Shown here in pieces: positions 45,601 to 56,793 of a DNA stretch of 64,000 bases. Each line of letters starts with the position of its first letter. The first letter of the stretch is position 1. This DNA is from Metellina segmentata. Taxonomy: Eukaryota; Arthropoda; Arachnida; Araneae; Tetragnathidae. The stretch is from positions 53,687,583 through 53,751,582 of the forward strand of contig OX375875.1 of assembly GCA_947359465.1 (NCBI GenBank). Reading direction: 5' to 3'. The notes under the pieces are model-generated. The model was not told where the DNA came from. It searched no databases and saw only the letters and a list, made by a program, of their open reading frames with translations. The translations under genes and the position numbers were made by a program.

Positions 45601-48297
45601 TAACTTTTAATAGAAGGTTGATTTTACAGCAATTTTACAAAATGAAAATCGCGGGATTCAACGAATGATTCACGTGTATCTAGGTTGGGAACAACTTCAG
45701 TCTTCTCCGTCGCTTCTACAATTTACCTCGGAAGCAAATATGAATGTATACCCATCCGCAATATGACGCAAATATGAATATATAATCCATTTCATATTCT
45801 TCCGTCGCACTTCTCCTGAAAGGGTTTTTTTTAAGTGTCTTCAGCAGAAGTTGATTTTGAGTTTTGAATTGGCTACGAATATTCCCGTGCTTTCATTTTT
45901 AGTAAAAATGGCGAATAGTTTTCCTTTGGTGGATAGTTTTCCTTTGAATATGTTTTACTTGTGGCCATTCTTGCACCTAGTATGTGATATTTTCGAATTC
46001 AATCGATATGAGAGGATAATAAATTAAATTGTTACGGCATTCGTGTTATTGTTCGGCATTTTTTCTTGAAAATTCCATTCAGCGGTAGGTGGAATAACGG
46101 AGCTTCTGATCGATATATAAAGCAGAGTAGGCGTTTGTCTGTTCTCTATACAAATCCACACCGTTTGACCATTCCACGCCACATTTGATGCACTTAGATT
46201 TTAGAACCCTGTGGGTATGATAGGCTACATATTAACCCGCAATATATTTGTCCCAGGGGGTTAAGAATTAAATTGGTACGACATTCGTGACTAATTTAGC
46301 TCGAAGCAAACGCACGTTTTCTAGAAAATTCCATTCAGTGCATGTGAAATAGCGGGACTTGAATCATAAATAAATGTCATGAGTATATACAAATTAAATT
46401 CAATCGTTTACAATTTTTTTATAAACATAAGGTTGATTTTACAGCAATTTTACAAAAAGAAAATCGCGGAATTCAACGAATGATTCACATGTATCTAAGT
46501 TGGGAACAACTTCAATACAACTTTAATATGTAAAGTAAGAAACCTCGATTTTCTGTCACTTCAGATAAAAAATTTCAATTTTTCAAAATTACTTACTGTT
46601 ATATTATTCCAAGATCAGCTATAAGTTGTTTAAAATTCATTTTTCTCCAACACACATGGTTTTAATATCGAACCCTTTCGGTACTTTTTTTAATTCCGAT
46701 TCGGTTTCTAAATAGAAACCACGGACCTATATAGAATAATAGATGTAGTAAATTACACACTTTAAAATGTTTCAATTTGTATATTTTATTTATTTTTTAT
46801 GAAACACCAATCTACACTCGATTTCGTATTCAACTAAAGATTTAAAGAAAGTTGGTCGAAATATACACATACCGGCGAGAAGTTACCCATATTTAGTGAT
46901 TTTGCAGGAAATAAATAAAAAAATCATTAAAATCAAACTCCTTAGTAATATTTCTGCAATAGGTAATATACCGGAATACATAAACAAACACAAACAAAAT
47001 TCCTATCTTTGAAAAACGTGTTAAATTTCGACTTCCTGAATATATTCTGAAATAGAACAATTCGACAAAAGACGAACAATATTGAAAAAACAATGATTTA
47101 TAAGCAAAAGTAACACATGTTTATAACACTTGGGAACATTCAAATGTAACCGCAACATCTCGCTGCCATCTTAAATACCCAAACAAAGAATTCTAAATCA
47201 AATTAAACATTAATTCTGACGTTGTTAAATACCAAGTAGCAAAATTACACTTTTTGATCAAGGTGTTTTTCTTTTGCGCTTTTCGTGTATCATTACAAAA
47301 TGTAAGTGATGTTAAATTAGAGTTTCAGATATTCTTTCTTCATCAATCAAATATTTATAAATTATTTACATCAAGAAAAGAAACAAAAAGTCAGTTAAAA
47401 CATGAATATTATAATTTGATTTGTTTAAAAAAATTGTTTTACGATCAACACTGGTAAAGCAATCGTATTTAACGTTATTGCTATGGCGATTTCGAATTGT
47501 TTTTGGCTTAGGTCTTAAGTCAATTTTAGGCAACTTAGGAGTCGAATGTTTAAAAACCCTATCTTAAGTGCACCTCTACATTATAGGAATCACCCTGCAA
47601 AATTTCAGCTTCCTAGTAGTTATGGTCTAGTAGTTCTTGCGATACAGTGATCAGTGAGTGAGTAGTATTTGGATTTATTAACAGCAATACCCGTTGTTTC
47701 TAGTTTTAAATTGGTCTGAGGTTGACAGAGTAAAGCCGTCTGATTAAACACTACAAAAGGTTATAGTTCTAAGGTGACTTCTTCAAAAATCTAATCGGAG
47801 TATTTAATTTATTATGATTAATTGATTATCGTCCTCAGTTTTTCGATTATATATTTGTTGACTTAGGCACTTTTGTACCAGGGACGACACGGTATTTTTG
47901 GAAAATTTTAGTGGAATTATTTATTTGGAAGCAAATACATTCTTTTCTTGAAAATTCCATTCAGCGACACGTGGAAAAACGGAACTTATTAAAAAATTAT
48001 ATATTACCAGTACACAGTACAGACGATAGTTAATCGATTACAATTTTCCAAAATAAATGGAAGGTCAATTTTACTGCGTTTTTAAAAACGAAAATCATTC
48101 TCTTCAACAAATGCTTGAGAAAGCAAAAAGTTACATAAAATAGTTAGAACTCGTAAATAACCTCTGCGCACACACATTCTCTCTAAGACAAAAACTTTCA
48201 AATTTTCAAAAATCTTAGTCGGAATATTTTTGCTATTTACTCTGTTTTATAATCGTAATATTCTAATTTCAACAAAGTTTTATTTAAAATTCGTTTT
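45601..48297. repeat. Three copies of a diverged dispersed repeat
   Basis: Two landmark strings recur. aaaattccattcagcg(g/a) occurs at about 46070, 46325 and 47950. ggttgattttacagcaattt followed by gaaaatcgcgg(g/a)attc occurs at 45613 and 46430, with a weaker form at 48060. 46670-46760 also matches 50240-50340. The 46.3-46.8 kb copy looks complete, and the 47.9-50.4 kb copy is interrupted by the block at 48298-50225. Class unknown. Confidence 0.6.
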
Positions 48298-48551
48298 CAG
48301 GGTACCCGCGATCCTTGGGAAAATCCTTGAATTTATTTTTCAGAACTTGGAGCCATTGAAAATTACGGAACTTGGTAAAAAGTCCTCGAAAGTTCTTGAT
48401 TTTTTTACTAGTACAAAATTGTGCAATTTCGTCTTGCGTTAGAGCTTGTCCAGACTAGTTTCCTTCACGGCAGGTGCGCCATTTGAGCAGCATTCTGAAT
48501 AAAGCCGGTTTTAAGCGCTTTGATACCACGTGATATACACTCCAATACACG

Positions 48552-50009
48552 TGATATACCAGCTCCGGCAAATAAAGGTTCAGAAACAAAACAAACGTGA
48601 CTTATTCAAAAAGCCTATTTATTAAACAAAAGACAAAGAACAAAAAATATGGTGTATGTATGATACCATTCATAAAAACTACGATTTCTGCGTCACTGGA
48701 GCAATTACAAAAAATATCGACCTTACAAAAACTTAAGATGACATGCTTGGTAAGATGGTTAATACATTGTATGTCTCCCAGACGATGAAATACAGTCCGT
48801 ACAACGCCTAGGCATGCTGAGGATCAAATTATCGAGCTGATCTTGTGGAAGATCACTCCACTCAACAAGAAATGCTCTCCGAAGTTCCGGTACACATGTA
48901 GGAGGTGGTTGACGGGCTGCAACTCGTCGGCCAAGCATGTCCCACACATGCTCTATCGGATTCAAGTCAGGTGAGAATGCTGGCCATTCCATACGGGTGA
49001 TATCCTCAGATTTAAGGCATTCGTTTACAATGTTTGCACGGTGAGGACGGGCGTTGTCATCCATCAACACAAATTCTGAGCCCATGGCACCCCTAAACAA
49101 ACGTACATGTTGTTCCAGAATGATGTCCCGATAAATTTGGCCTCTCATAGTTTCGATTTGAACATGTAGATCTGTTCTGGAGCCCAGTATAATTCCGCCC
49201 CAAACGAGCAATCCTGCACCACCGTTACGGTGTCGTTCAATGATGTTGTCTTGGTGGAAGCAGGTACCTGGCGTTCTCCATATGAACGTCCGCCGTGAAT
49301 CAGACTGCAGGCAAAACCTGGACTCGTCGGAAGACATCACACAAGCCCACTGTGACGATGTCCACATTGCATGTTCTCTACTCCAGGCTAACCGTTGTCG
49401 ACAGTGAGTTGCCGTGAGCGGAACACATCTGACAGGCCTGCGAGCATATAGACCAACATGTCCCAAACGTCTGTAAACGATTTGCCTTAAAACTGTCGTA
49501 CCCGTGGATGAAGATAGCTGACGCAAAAGTTCGGATACTGTGCTCTGTCTGCTTCTTTTTTCAGTTACTGCCGAATACCGGACGTCATTCGGCGTTATAA
49601 CTCGGGCGACATTTCCATCATTTTGGAATCGTTGCCAAAGCCTAGAGATGACACTTTGGGCGATTTCTAGTTCCACTGAAACTTCCGTCTTACGCCCACA
49701 TTCAAGGCGATCGATAATTCTACCACGTAAAAAATCGACATGCGTCCTCTGTGCCATAAGTATTCGGTTGTGGCACTGATCGGCTTACAGAACGCTTGTG
49801 AACAATTTTACTTCTTTGCTACCATTCCTTATATACACCTTTCTTAAGACTCTCGTCATTGTGACGTACTATCGGCGTCATCTGATGGCTTCTTGTAAAC
49901 TGGATATTATTCTTGAACATGTGTGCGATAGTTCTACAGGGAACATTTTACTTTAGAGTTCGATTTCCGTGTGATTCTGAATTATCCTTAATTTATGGAC
50001 ATGATTGTA
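48552..50009 (-). mobile_element. Tc1/mariner element, third copy with full-length ORF
   Basis: The ends are approximate: gatataccagctcc with aaataaagg on the left, and gatatacaatcatgtccata read in complement from the right, next to TA. The terminal repeats are imperfect. The element encloses one long transposase ORF. Confidence 0.6.
48759..49757 (-). CDS. Tc1-like DD34E transposase, 332 aa
   Basis: An uninterrupted ORF from ATG (49757) to stop. The N-terminal helix-turn-helix is RIIDRLECGRK..VISRLWQRF (residues 13-44). It ends ARRPVRCVPLTATHCR around 105-120 before the catalytic domain. D144 in SSDESRF, D234 in LMDDNARPH and E269 in LNPIEHVW are present, and the last two are 34 residues apart. 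The C-terminus is SSSGRHTMY. The segment between the two DNA-binding domains is short (NVARVITPND), with no GRPR motif; the related ORF at 28.7 kb has GQGRPRATT there. This looks like a small in-frame deletion that might weaken DNA binding. The C-terminal half resembles the 27.8-kb copy more than the 36-kb copy. Confidence 0.88.
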   Translation of the reverse strand: MAQRTHVDFLRGRIIDRLECGRKTEVSVELEIAQSVISRLWQRFQNDGNVARVITPNDVRYSAVTEKRSRQSTVSELLRQLSSSTGTTVLRQIVYRRLGHVGLYARRPVRCVPLTATHCRQRLAWSREHAMWTSSQWACVMSSDESRFCLQSDSRRTFIWRTPGTCFHQDNIIERHRNGGAGLLVWGGIILGSRTDLHVQIETMRGQIYRDIILEQHVRLFRGAMGSEFVLMDDNARPHRANIVNECLKSEDITRMEWPAFSPDLNPIEHVWDMLGRRVAARQPPPTCVPELRRAFLVEWSDLPQDQLDNLILSMPRRCTDCISSSGRHTMY

Positions 50010-50225
50010 TATCAGACTAACCATAGTTGAAGGTATGGGTGAAGAAAATGGAGAATAAATTGTCGGTTTTTTATGTTTTTCACATTTTTCTTTTTAATTG
50101 ACAATTTTTGCATACAGCTTGTATTAGGCCGTTTTAAAAAATTTCAGGTCCTTGAAAAAAATTTTTGGTTTTGAAAAGTCCTGGATTTTTTTGCGGACAA
50201 AGGTGTGATAACCATGGACTTTTAC

Positions 50226-51666
50226 TTCAACTGGCATTCAGTTTTAAGTCGATACTTTAGTGTACTTTTTTTGCCAGTTCAGAAATCCGTTATATCTAAA
50301 TGGAAACCACGTACCTAATTAGAATGATAGATGTTATTGACTATTGTTTGAGTGCAGCTTTCAATCCAATCCTATAATATAACTCGAAAACAAAATAAGT
50401 GTCGAAGTCGAAGTGCTCTTTTTAACAACTAGCAGTACCAGTACGGCGTGGCCCGTGAGAAAGTTATACTTTTAAAAAGTCAACCTCACTGATTCCGACA
50501 AAACAAAATTCAACAGTAACAAACAAAAAATTGCATGAATGATAACAATTAAATATCGCTATACTTTCAAAAGTTCTCAAAGCTAAAGAGATAAAAAGCA
50601 AGGAACCATAAGCTAACCACTGACGAACAATGTAAATAAAAATTTCAAACAATCTTAAAGCTAAAGAAAAAAGCTTATAAATAACATAAAAAATCTTCTA
50701 GACCAATGAAATCAAAGGAGAGTCATAATTCCGATGCGAGACACAGGTAGTTCCGATGTTGATCCAAAGATGTTGTTGAGGTGAGTTGCCACCAGATCAT
50801 TGGAGGGTAAAAGTCTGCTCATCCCTGGTCCCAAATATATATGGGATGAGTTATGAAGGGATTATTAAAAATATATCATTTTTCTTTATGTAAACAGAAA
50901 ATGCGGTGAGTAGCTTCAAGAAAGCCAACAGCTAAGATAGTTATGTCTTATTATTCCATATAACAAGAATATATACACTATTTACATCATCGCTTTAACA
51001 TATTCACATATATTAAAGTATGTATATCACAGGCCTGCTCGCGGGTAACAACCTCACCGTTGCTTCTGGCTCCCTTCTCCGTCGTCTTCCCACCGGCCTC
51101 TGCCGTAGTTTTTAAAATCGCTAAGTCAGAGACCAATCAGAGATTATTCTGCAAGAACACCACCTGCAAAGGACTCTTCTAATTTCACCTGCTCTTCTCA
51201 AGTCGTAAAGCTCGCGAAGCAAGAACAGCAGCTGACACCAAAATACAACCAATCAGAATACATTCGGCATTCCGAAATTCCGATGATTGTTTTCTTTTTC
51301 CGGTCGTAGTATCTCACGATGTCACAATTCCTCCTCCCCGATGAATTTTCATGAGTTAGTTCAAATGAAAATGCAGGCTTGTGCCACAGGGAGAGCCCCA
51401 AGCAATATTCATGCGCTATATTTACACAAAATACAAGACATCTGTTATTATCATTATCAGTTTCAAGGTTCAAACTCGCGAACGCGTACTCAGTGTCTCT
51501 TCTCACAATCAGAGAAAAGCATATACAATATCAAACTTTAAAATCTTCAAAGCACATAATTCGAATCCTATACAAAAGTAACAATTCAAAAAAAAATCTT
51601 ATGCCATTGAAGAATTCCACATACAGTGACAGTTACAACACAAAATACTTCAAACAATAAAAAATA
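50226..51666. other. Rest of the dispersed repeat, then no gene recognised
   Basis: 50230-50345 continues the repeat interrupted at 48298 (ccacgtacctaattagaatg and gatagatgttattg match 46730-46760). 50400-51660 has no coding similarity; three overlapping frames at 51287-51660 read the same AT-rich DNA. Confidence 0.45.
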
Positions 51667-52035
51667 CACAGTCCAGTCACATTAATGTGACCACCATCTA
51701 CTTTCGACGTCAACGTGAAATAACCAATCACAAAAGGCAGGTGGCAGCTCATTGCAGTGGAGTGTATATAAAGGATGACCTAAGGCATCGGAAAGCATTT
51801 CAATCGTTGGCGTAATGCAGAAACGTTGCGATTTATCCGACGTCCAAAAGGGCATGATTATTGGCTTTCGGGCCAAGGGTGGAAGCATTTCGGAAACGGC
51901 TAATTTTGTGAACTGTTCGTGTGCCGCCGTGGTAAAAGTATACCGTGCATGGCAAAATGGCACTATCCAAAATCATCGGCGTGGCACATGTTGTCCACCA
52001 CGGGCCATAGATGACAGAGGCGAACGAAGGCCAGC
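51667..52035 (+). mobile_element. 5' fragment of a Tc1-like element
   Basis: The terminal repeat cacagtccagtcacattaat follows TA (51665-51666), then a 5' leader and the start of a transposase. The element stops abruptly near 52035, where minus-strand Gypsy sequence begins, and no 3' terminal repeat follows. Confidence 0.8.
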
Positions 52036-52066
52036 AATTCTTGGTTGTTCCTTATCTTCGTTATGA
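51815..52066 (+). pseudogene. N-terminal transposase fragment, truncated
   Basis: The frame MQKRCDLSDVQKG, then FRAKGGSISETANFVNC, SCAAVVKVYRAWQNGT and AIDDRGERR is the first helix-turn-helix and linker of a Tc1-type transposase. This family differs from the other three in the window. After about 72 residues the frame leaves the family (ILGCSLSSL). No catalytic residues remain. Confidence 0.85.
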
Positions 52067-53800
52067 TAGGTTTTTTTCTGATTTGAGGTACATCAAAAGT
52101 TTTGTGTCAGGGTTAATGAAGTAGTTGACATAGTTCTGTGAAATTTTTCGGTTCATGATCATATTGTAAATAAAGAATGTGTCTTTATCAGCAAGTTGTT
52201 TTCGAAGTAGGGTGGAATTGGAAATCTTGAGTGGATCAATAGGTGTGTTTGAAATAGCATTAATTAGGTTGCACATTTCGATTTCGACGTTGTGTGTATT
52301 TTTTACAGTGATTGGGTTTGATTGTACAGTGGGTAAGGGTTCATTTGAGTGTACAATATTTGGTTTGTTAAGTAAATCTTGTTGTGGGGGTTCTTCGAGT
52401 CTGGAAAAATAGTCTGGTAGGACATTTGTTTTACCTGGTACATGTTTAAATGTAAATGAGTATTCGCTGAGTCATAATAACCAACGAGTAGTGATATCTG
52501 AAGGGGAAGTAGTCCTTTTATAATGATGAAAAGGTTTACTGTCTGATAAAATGACAAAGGATCTGGCATACAACTAGTATTTGAATGATTCGACAGCTTT
52601 TACAATAGCCATGCGTTCAAGTTTGATTGCAGGGTATTTTGATTCAGAATCTGACAATGACTTGGAATAGTATGAAATTGGTGATAATTTTCCATCAAAT
52701 TCTTGTAAGAGTATAGCAGGTAAGGCATGTTTTGACTCATCAGTATATAAAAAAAAGTTTTATCCCAATCTGGTTGTTTTACAAAAGGTTGTTTGAAAAA
52801 GATTGATTGGAATGTTTCATTACATTCCTCTGACCAGTACAAATGTGATGAAGGGCAAGTGATCTTGAATAAAGGGTGTACAAGGTTAGCATAATTTTTG
52901 GGATGAGGTGTCTATAGAATCCACATAGTCCAACAAATCTTTTAACATGTTTCATATTCTTTTGGAGTAGGAGACGCGTTAATTTTTACAATGTTGGAAT
53001 TAATGGGGTAATAACATGATTCGAATTATTGAATCCTAAGTAATTGATCGTACGTTGATGTAATGAGCATTTTGCTACAAATAAAATTAGGTTGTTTGAT
53101 TTGAGAACTGCCAGTAATTGGTCCAATTTCTCACATGATTCTTGAGAGGAATTTGCACAGATGATTATGTCTTCTTGATAAGCAAAAACACCAAGGATAA
53201 GCTCGAGGATAGAATCCATTAAAGCTTGGAAAATGGAAGCAGCAGTCTTAAGACAAAAGGTAATCTATTTTGACTGTAAGTGCCAAAAGGGGTTGTGAAA
53301 GCAAGACGGTCTCTGTATTCTTCAGGTAGATTAATTTGCTTTATAGGCTTGTTGCATGTCTATGGTGGAAAAGTAATTATACTGTGCATTGTTTGAAATA
53401 ATTGTTTGAATTTTTGGGAGTGGGTATGAAGTGTGTAATAAGATAGAGTTGATTACACGTAGATCAAGAGCTAAACGATATTTTTGTATTCCAGATGAAT
53501 CTACTTTCTTCTTGGCTAACAACATGGGAGAAGACCATTCAGAAATGTTTCTTGAAATTAAGCCATCTTCAACCATTCCATCTAGTTGTGCCTTAGCTGT
53601 AGATGAAAGGGCTGCAGGGATGGGAAAAGGGAGTGTTTTAATTGGGAAATTAATCTTAAATTGTAACTTAGGTACAATAGTGTCAGTGTATCCCATAGAT
53701 TTTAAAGATTTTGAAAATGACATTTTGTATTTGGCTGGTAGTTGTTTAATTAATACATTGTTCATTCGGTGATAAATGGGCCAAGTCAAAATCTCCAAAA
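52061..53800 (-). pseudogene. Gypsy reverse transcriptase / RNase H region, broken
   Basis: From 53800 downward: the RT fingers and palm (LISRNISEWSSPMLLAKKK, RLALDLRVINS, STIDMQQAY), then the active-site strand, where the usual Y-x-DD reads YQED. The thumb (ANSSQESCEKL) follows, then RNase H pieces (WSEECNETF, KPDWDKTFF-like, DSKNPH). The last frame, 52061-52276, is linker between RNase H and the missing integrase. Several stops and frameshifts separate the pieces. Confidence 0.8.
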
Positions 53801-54186
53801 TTAAATTATTTTTGTCTTAAGGCAATAATAAAAGGCGAGGCTTGTATTATATTGCCATTTTCAGTATAAGTACAAGGATTGTCATTGTCTTTACTTGTGT
53901 TTTCAAGTACATGTTCTATTTAAAAGACGTGACCAATAATCTGTGATTTGTTTAAATGTATCACTCTTTGAGATTTATTGAAAAGAAAGATATAAAATTG
54001 TTCCATAGTGGATTCTTTGTTGTCATTATATTTAGAGTCGTAGAATGAATCAGATGTTTCAAATGTGTTTTCATCAAAGGTATGTTCGAAAACGAATTTC
54101 TCAAAATTGTCATCATTACAAAACTGTACCTGAACATAAAGTTATTGATTAGGGTGAATGACAACCTTTCGTACTAATTTTGCTGG

Positions 54187-55438
54187 GTGGTTTTTGGGAG
54201 ACGTTTTAATGTGTGCATTGGTGTTGAGTATGCTATTTTTTTTCATGTGATGGGGAAAGGGATGGATAAATCCTTGATGAGAACGAGTCTCTGTAATAAA
54301 TTGATGGATACCGAAAATTTTGTCATAGAATCACATCCAAGAATACCATTGAATGTGTATTCATTGTCCATATTGTGAGGAATCAAATATTGATTCCCAC
54401 GTTTCTATAACACCCCTCGAAAAAAAAGCCTCAAGTGCCACAGCAAATTCCTTGTGACAAGACGACAAGATGTCTGGACTTTAACATTAAGTTTCTATAG
54501 ACTATACGTTCCAGCACGCCTCTGACGAACAGGTGTCGCGAGGCCTGAGAATGACTCCAGACTAAAAAGGGCGGTGCATAGACTTGTTGGCGGGAGCGAG
54601 CTGGCAAATAGGGTTCTTTGGAATTAGCTCTCGCCTGCCGTCACAGCCAATCGGGGAGAACCAACACGACATGACGTTGGGACCCCCGAATTTCGAGCCG
54701 GCAACGAGAGATAAGTTTTTCGGCAGACGACGTTCGCGCTTGGAAATAGATGACGCTTCCATCCGTGGAACCGAAAGAATCGCCTCGGACCTAGGACCCT
54801 AAAACATATCGCATCGGGACGCAAGTGCCTGCTAGTTCTCCGGATCAGATCTAAATGTTGAAACCCACATATAGGAAACCGTTCCTGAAAGATCCTGCGG
54901 TATGCTGAAGATCTCGTTCATTCTTGCCTGCTGCGAGGATTCAAAGATCTCCTGTCCGTTCAACTTGAACTCTTATGAAATATTGTTGGAGGCCATCTCC
55001 TGTGATATGCTGTATAAAGTCCGTTTTGTAAATATATAGTAATCAAGCAACCCTGAATAAATTTAACCTTATTCCGGGTAGAATCAGTAATGTTGTTCCC
55101 TGCTTTTTTTTATATGACCGCTACCCAGGGTTAGTCGAGTACGCTACAATATCGATTATATAAAATGTATGCTTAAAAAAAGATTTGTCGATTTTGAAGT
55201 ATATTTCTACACAAGATTTAAATTGGAAGATCAAATTTACAGTGGAAATGGTAAGTCTTCCGGATAAATTTTTATGAGTTACATCATATTTAAGGGAATC
55301 GAAAAGTTGGGAGGATATTAAAGAAATGGATGAGCCAGTATCAAATAGAAATATGCCAACATTGTCTTCAAATTTTAGGGTAATATGTGGCAGTGATTTA
55401 TCAGCTGATGAGAATGAGAAAATATTTTCATGGGTCAT
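54187..55438 (-). pseudogene. Gypsy aspartic protease, split by an insert
   Basis: 55121-55438 encodes the N-terminal half with the catalytic DTGSSISLI flap-side motif. The C-terminal part (GILGCDSM) lies at about 54290-54390, on the far side of a ~745-bp insert. The frame before and after the insert is consistent with one original ORF. Confidence 0.7.
54406..55148 (+). mobile_element. LTR-like insert within the Gypsy protease
   Basis: A GC-richer block starts tataacacccctcg and ends gtacgctaca. A tgtataaa box lies at 55011 and an AATAAA at 55055, close to the end, as in a plus-strand solo LTR. No clear target duplication was seen. Open frames within it (54562-54824) have no domain. Confidence 0.4.
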
Positions 55439-55444
55439 GGGAGA

Positions 55445-56160
55445 CTATTTATCTGGTGTTGGATGATTAACATGGCTTGAATCACAACTGCTTTTAGAAA
55501 GATCAATAGAAGTTTGGGAGGCAGTATTTTTCTTGATAATATTAACACAATGGTCATGGGTTCCAATAAAAGTCTGTGTAGTAGGAACATTTTGACAAGT
55601 AGTCGGTGTGGTGGTTACATGATTACTTTCAATTTTGTTAACATAATGACTTGACTCTGAAAGTGTGATGTTATTTAGGTCAGTCAAAGGGGATGCTCTT
55701 TGTGGATGTTGAGAAATGAACGTATCGCTTGCATTTCTCCTTAGTAGTTTGGGTGGTTTTGTCTCTGGGTTTGGAGGTATTGTAGTTGCGATGTCTGGGT
55801 ATACTTTGTTTACAAGGATGTCAATTCGATGGGTTAAATTTCTAATTGTCTCAGATGGTAGCATTACGAGACTATTTAGGTGGTGAATGCTTGTAACCTT
55901 TGATTTTTGAGCAAATAATACAGCGAGTTGGTCTGAAAGTCCTTGTACTTAGCTGATTTGTTTAGGTGTGTAGATTCAACTAAGAATCTTAAAGCAGCAC
56001 CTGCTAATTTTCATTTTACGAAAGCGAGGGCTTGTTTATCAGACCAACCGTTAATTTTAATGGTGTCCAACGCCTGTTCTTTGAAGAAGCATAATGTGGT
56101 TGGATCATCTTCATATGGGGCAATCTGTATTGAGAAATTATTTGTTTTCTTCGACATATT
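55445..56160 (-). pseudogene. Gypsy gag-like region, broken
   Basis: From 56160 downward, MSKKTNNFSIQIAPYE, then INGWSDKQALAFVK and LAGAALRFLVES resemble the gag capsid start. The polar C-terminal part (55445-55864) starts MLPSETIRNLTHRID and is Ser/Thr/Asn/Pro-rich. In-frame stops separate the two. Confidence 0.6.
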
Positions 56161-56295
56161 GAATTTAAGGTAAGGTCTTAAAAATCACTACGAAGTAATA
56201 CAGCAAAAATCTTAACTAAACAGTATAAATGGACAAATGAAAGAATTTCTTATGTATCTATAGGATAGATATCTGATAATTTTTTTTCCTAATGG

Positions 56296-56462
56296 CAGTC
56301 ACTGGACTTTTTCCTTGGCCACTACAAGGCTGGAAGTGATGGTCACTTGTGAAGGGACACCCAGTGGGTGGACCATCACTGCCCCTAACAAAGGACAGTT
56401 CAATTTACATCTATGCCCTGACCCCGGATTCGAACCAGGAACCTTCCGATCCAGAGGCCAAC

Positions 56463-56466
<4 letters not shown>
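56296..56466 (-). repeat. tRNA-headed SINE, copy with body type 2
   Basis: In complement, taaggtgttggcctctggat and ggttcctggttcgaatccgg match the head at 19863, but the following body (gggcatagatgtaaattgaa and onward) is different. A TA run (56467-56494) replaces the first ~25 bases of the head. It lies between gag and the putative LTR. Confidence 0.75.
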
Positions 56467-56493
<27 letters not shown>

Positions 56494-56494
56494 T
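56467..56494. repeat. TA microsatellite
   Basis: About 14 TA units at the truncated head of the minus-strand SINE. Confidence 0.9.
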
Positions 56495-56793
56495 TTTAAC
56501 AATTACAGGTTGAAAGTAATCAACAGTTAATGAAAAAAATCAGAAATGATACTTTATTTTAGACAGTTACAGATTTGAGTGTCATGTAAAAAAATAATTG
56601 ATCAGATATGAGATAACCATGGCACAGTAAATTTTCATAAAAGAGTACATTGCAAACTCAGGTTTTAGATCTTGTAAAGAGCAGGAACACAAAATAAAGT
56701 ATCAATTTTTTTAGGCATGAAACATCAGTTTTAAATATGAAATAATATTTCACGAATTCAAGAAATCACCTTGTCAAAGGCCACGGTACCAAA

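Larger units (their letters stand above)
48298..50225. mobile_element. Insert in the dispersed repeat; possible hAT-like element
   Basis: The insert starts cagggtacccgcgatccttg and ends near gtgtgataaccatgg. The ends are loosely inverted (CAGGGTacCC against CATGGTTaTC). A complement copy of its right part is at 63591-63740, which shows it is a separate repeat. The Tc1 element at ~48552-50009 sits inside it. The hAT assignment is a guess from end shape; no 8-bp duplication was confirmed. Confidence 0.35.

Noticed and set aside
49540..49779. 79-codon plus-strand ORF opposite the 332-aa transposase
   Set aside because: Antisense shadow of the transposase N-terminus.
54562..54824. Overlapping ORFs in three frames in the GC-richer block
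   Set aside because: They lie in the LTR-like insert and have no domain; open frames follow from GC content.
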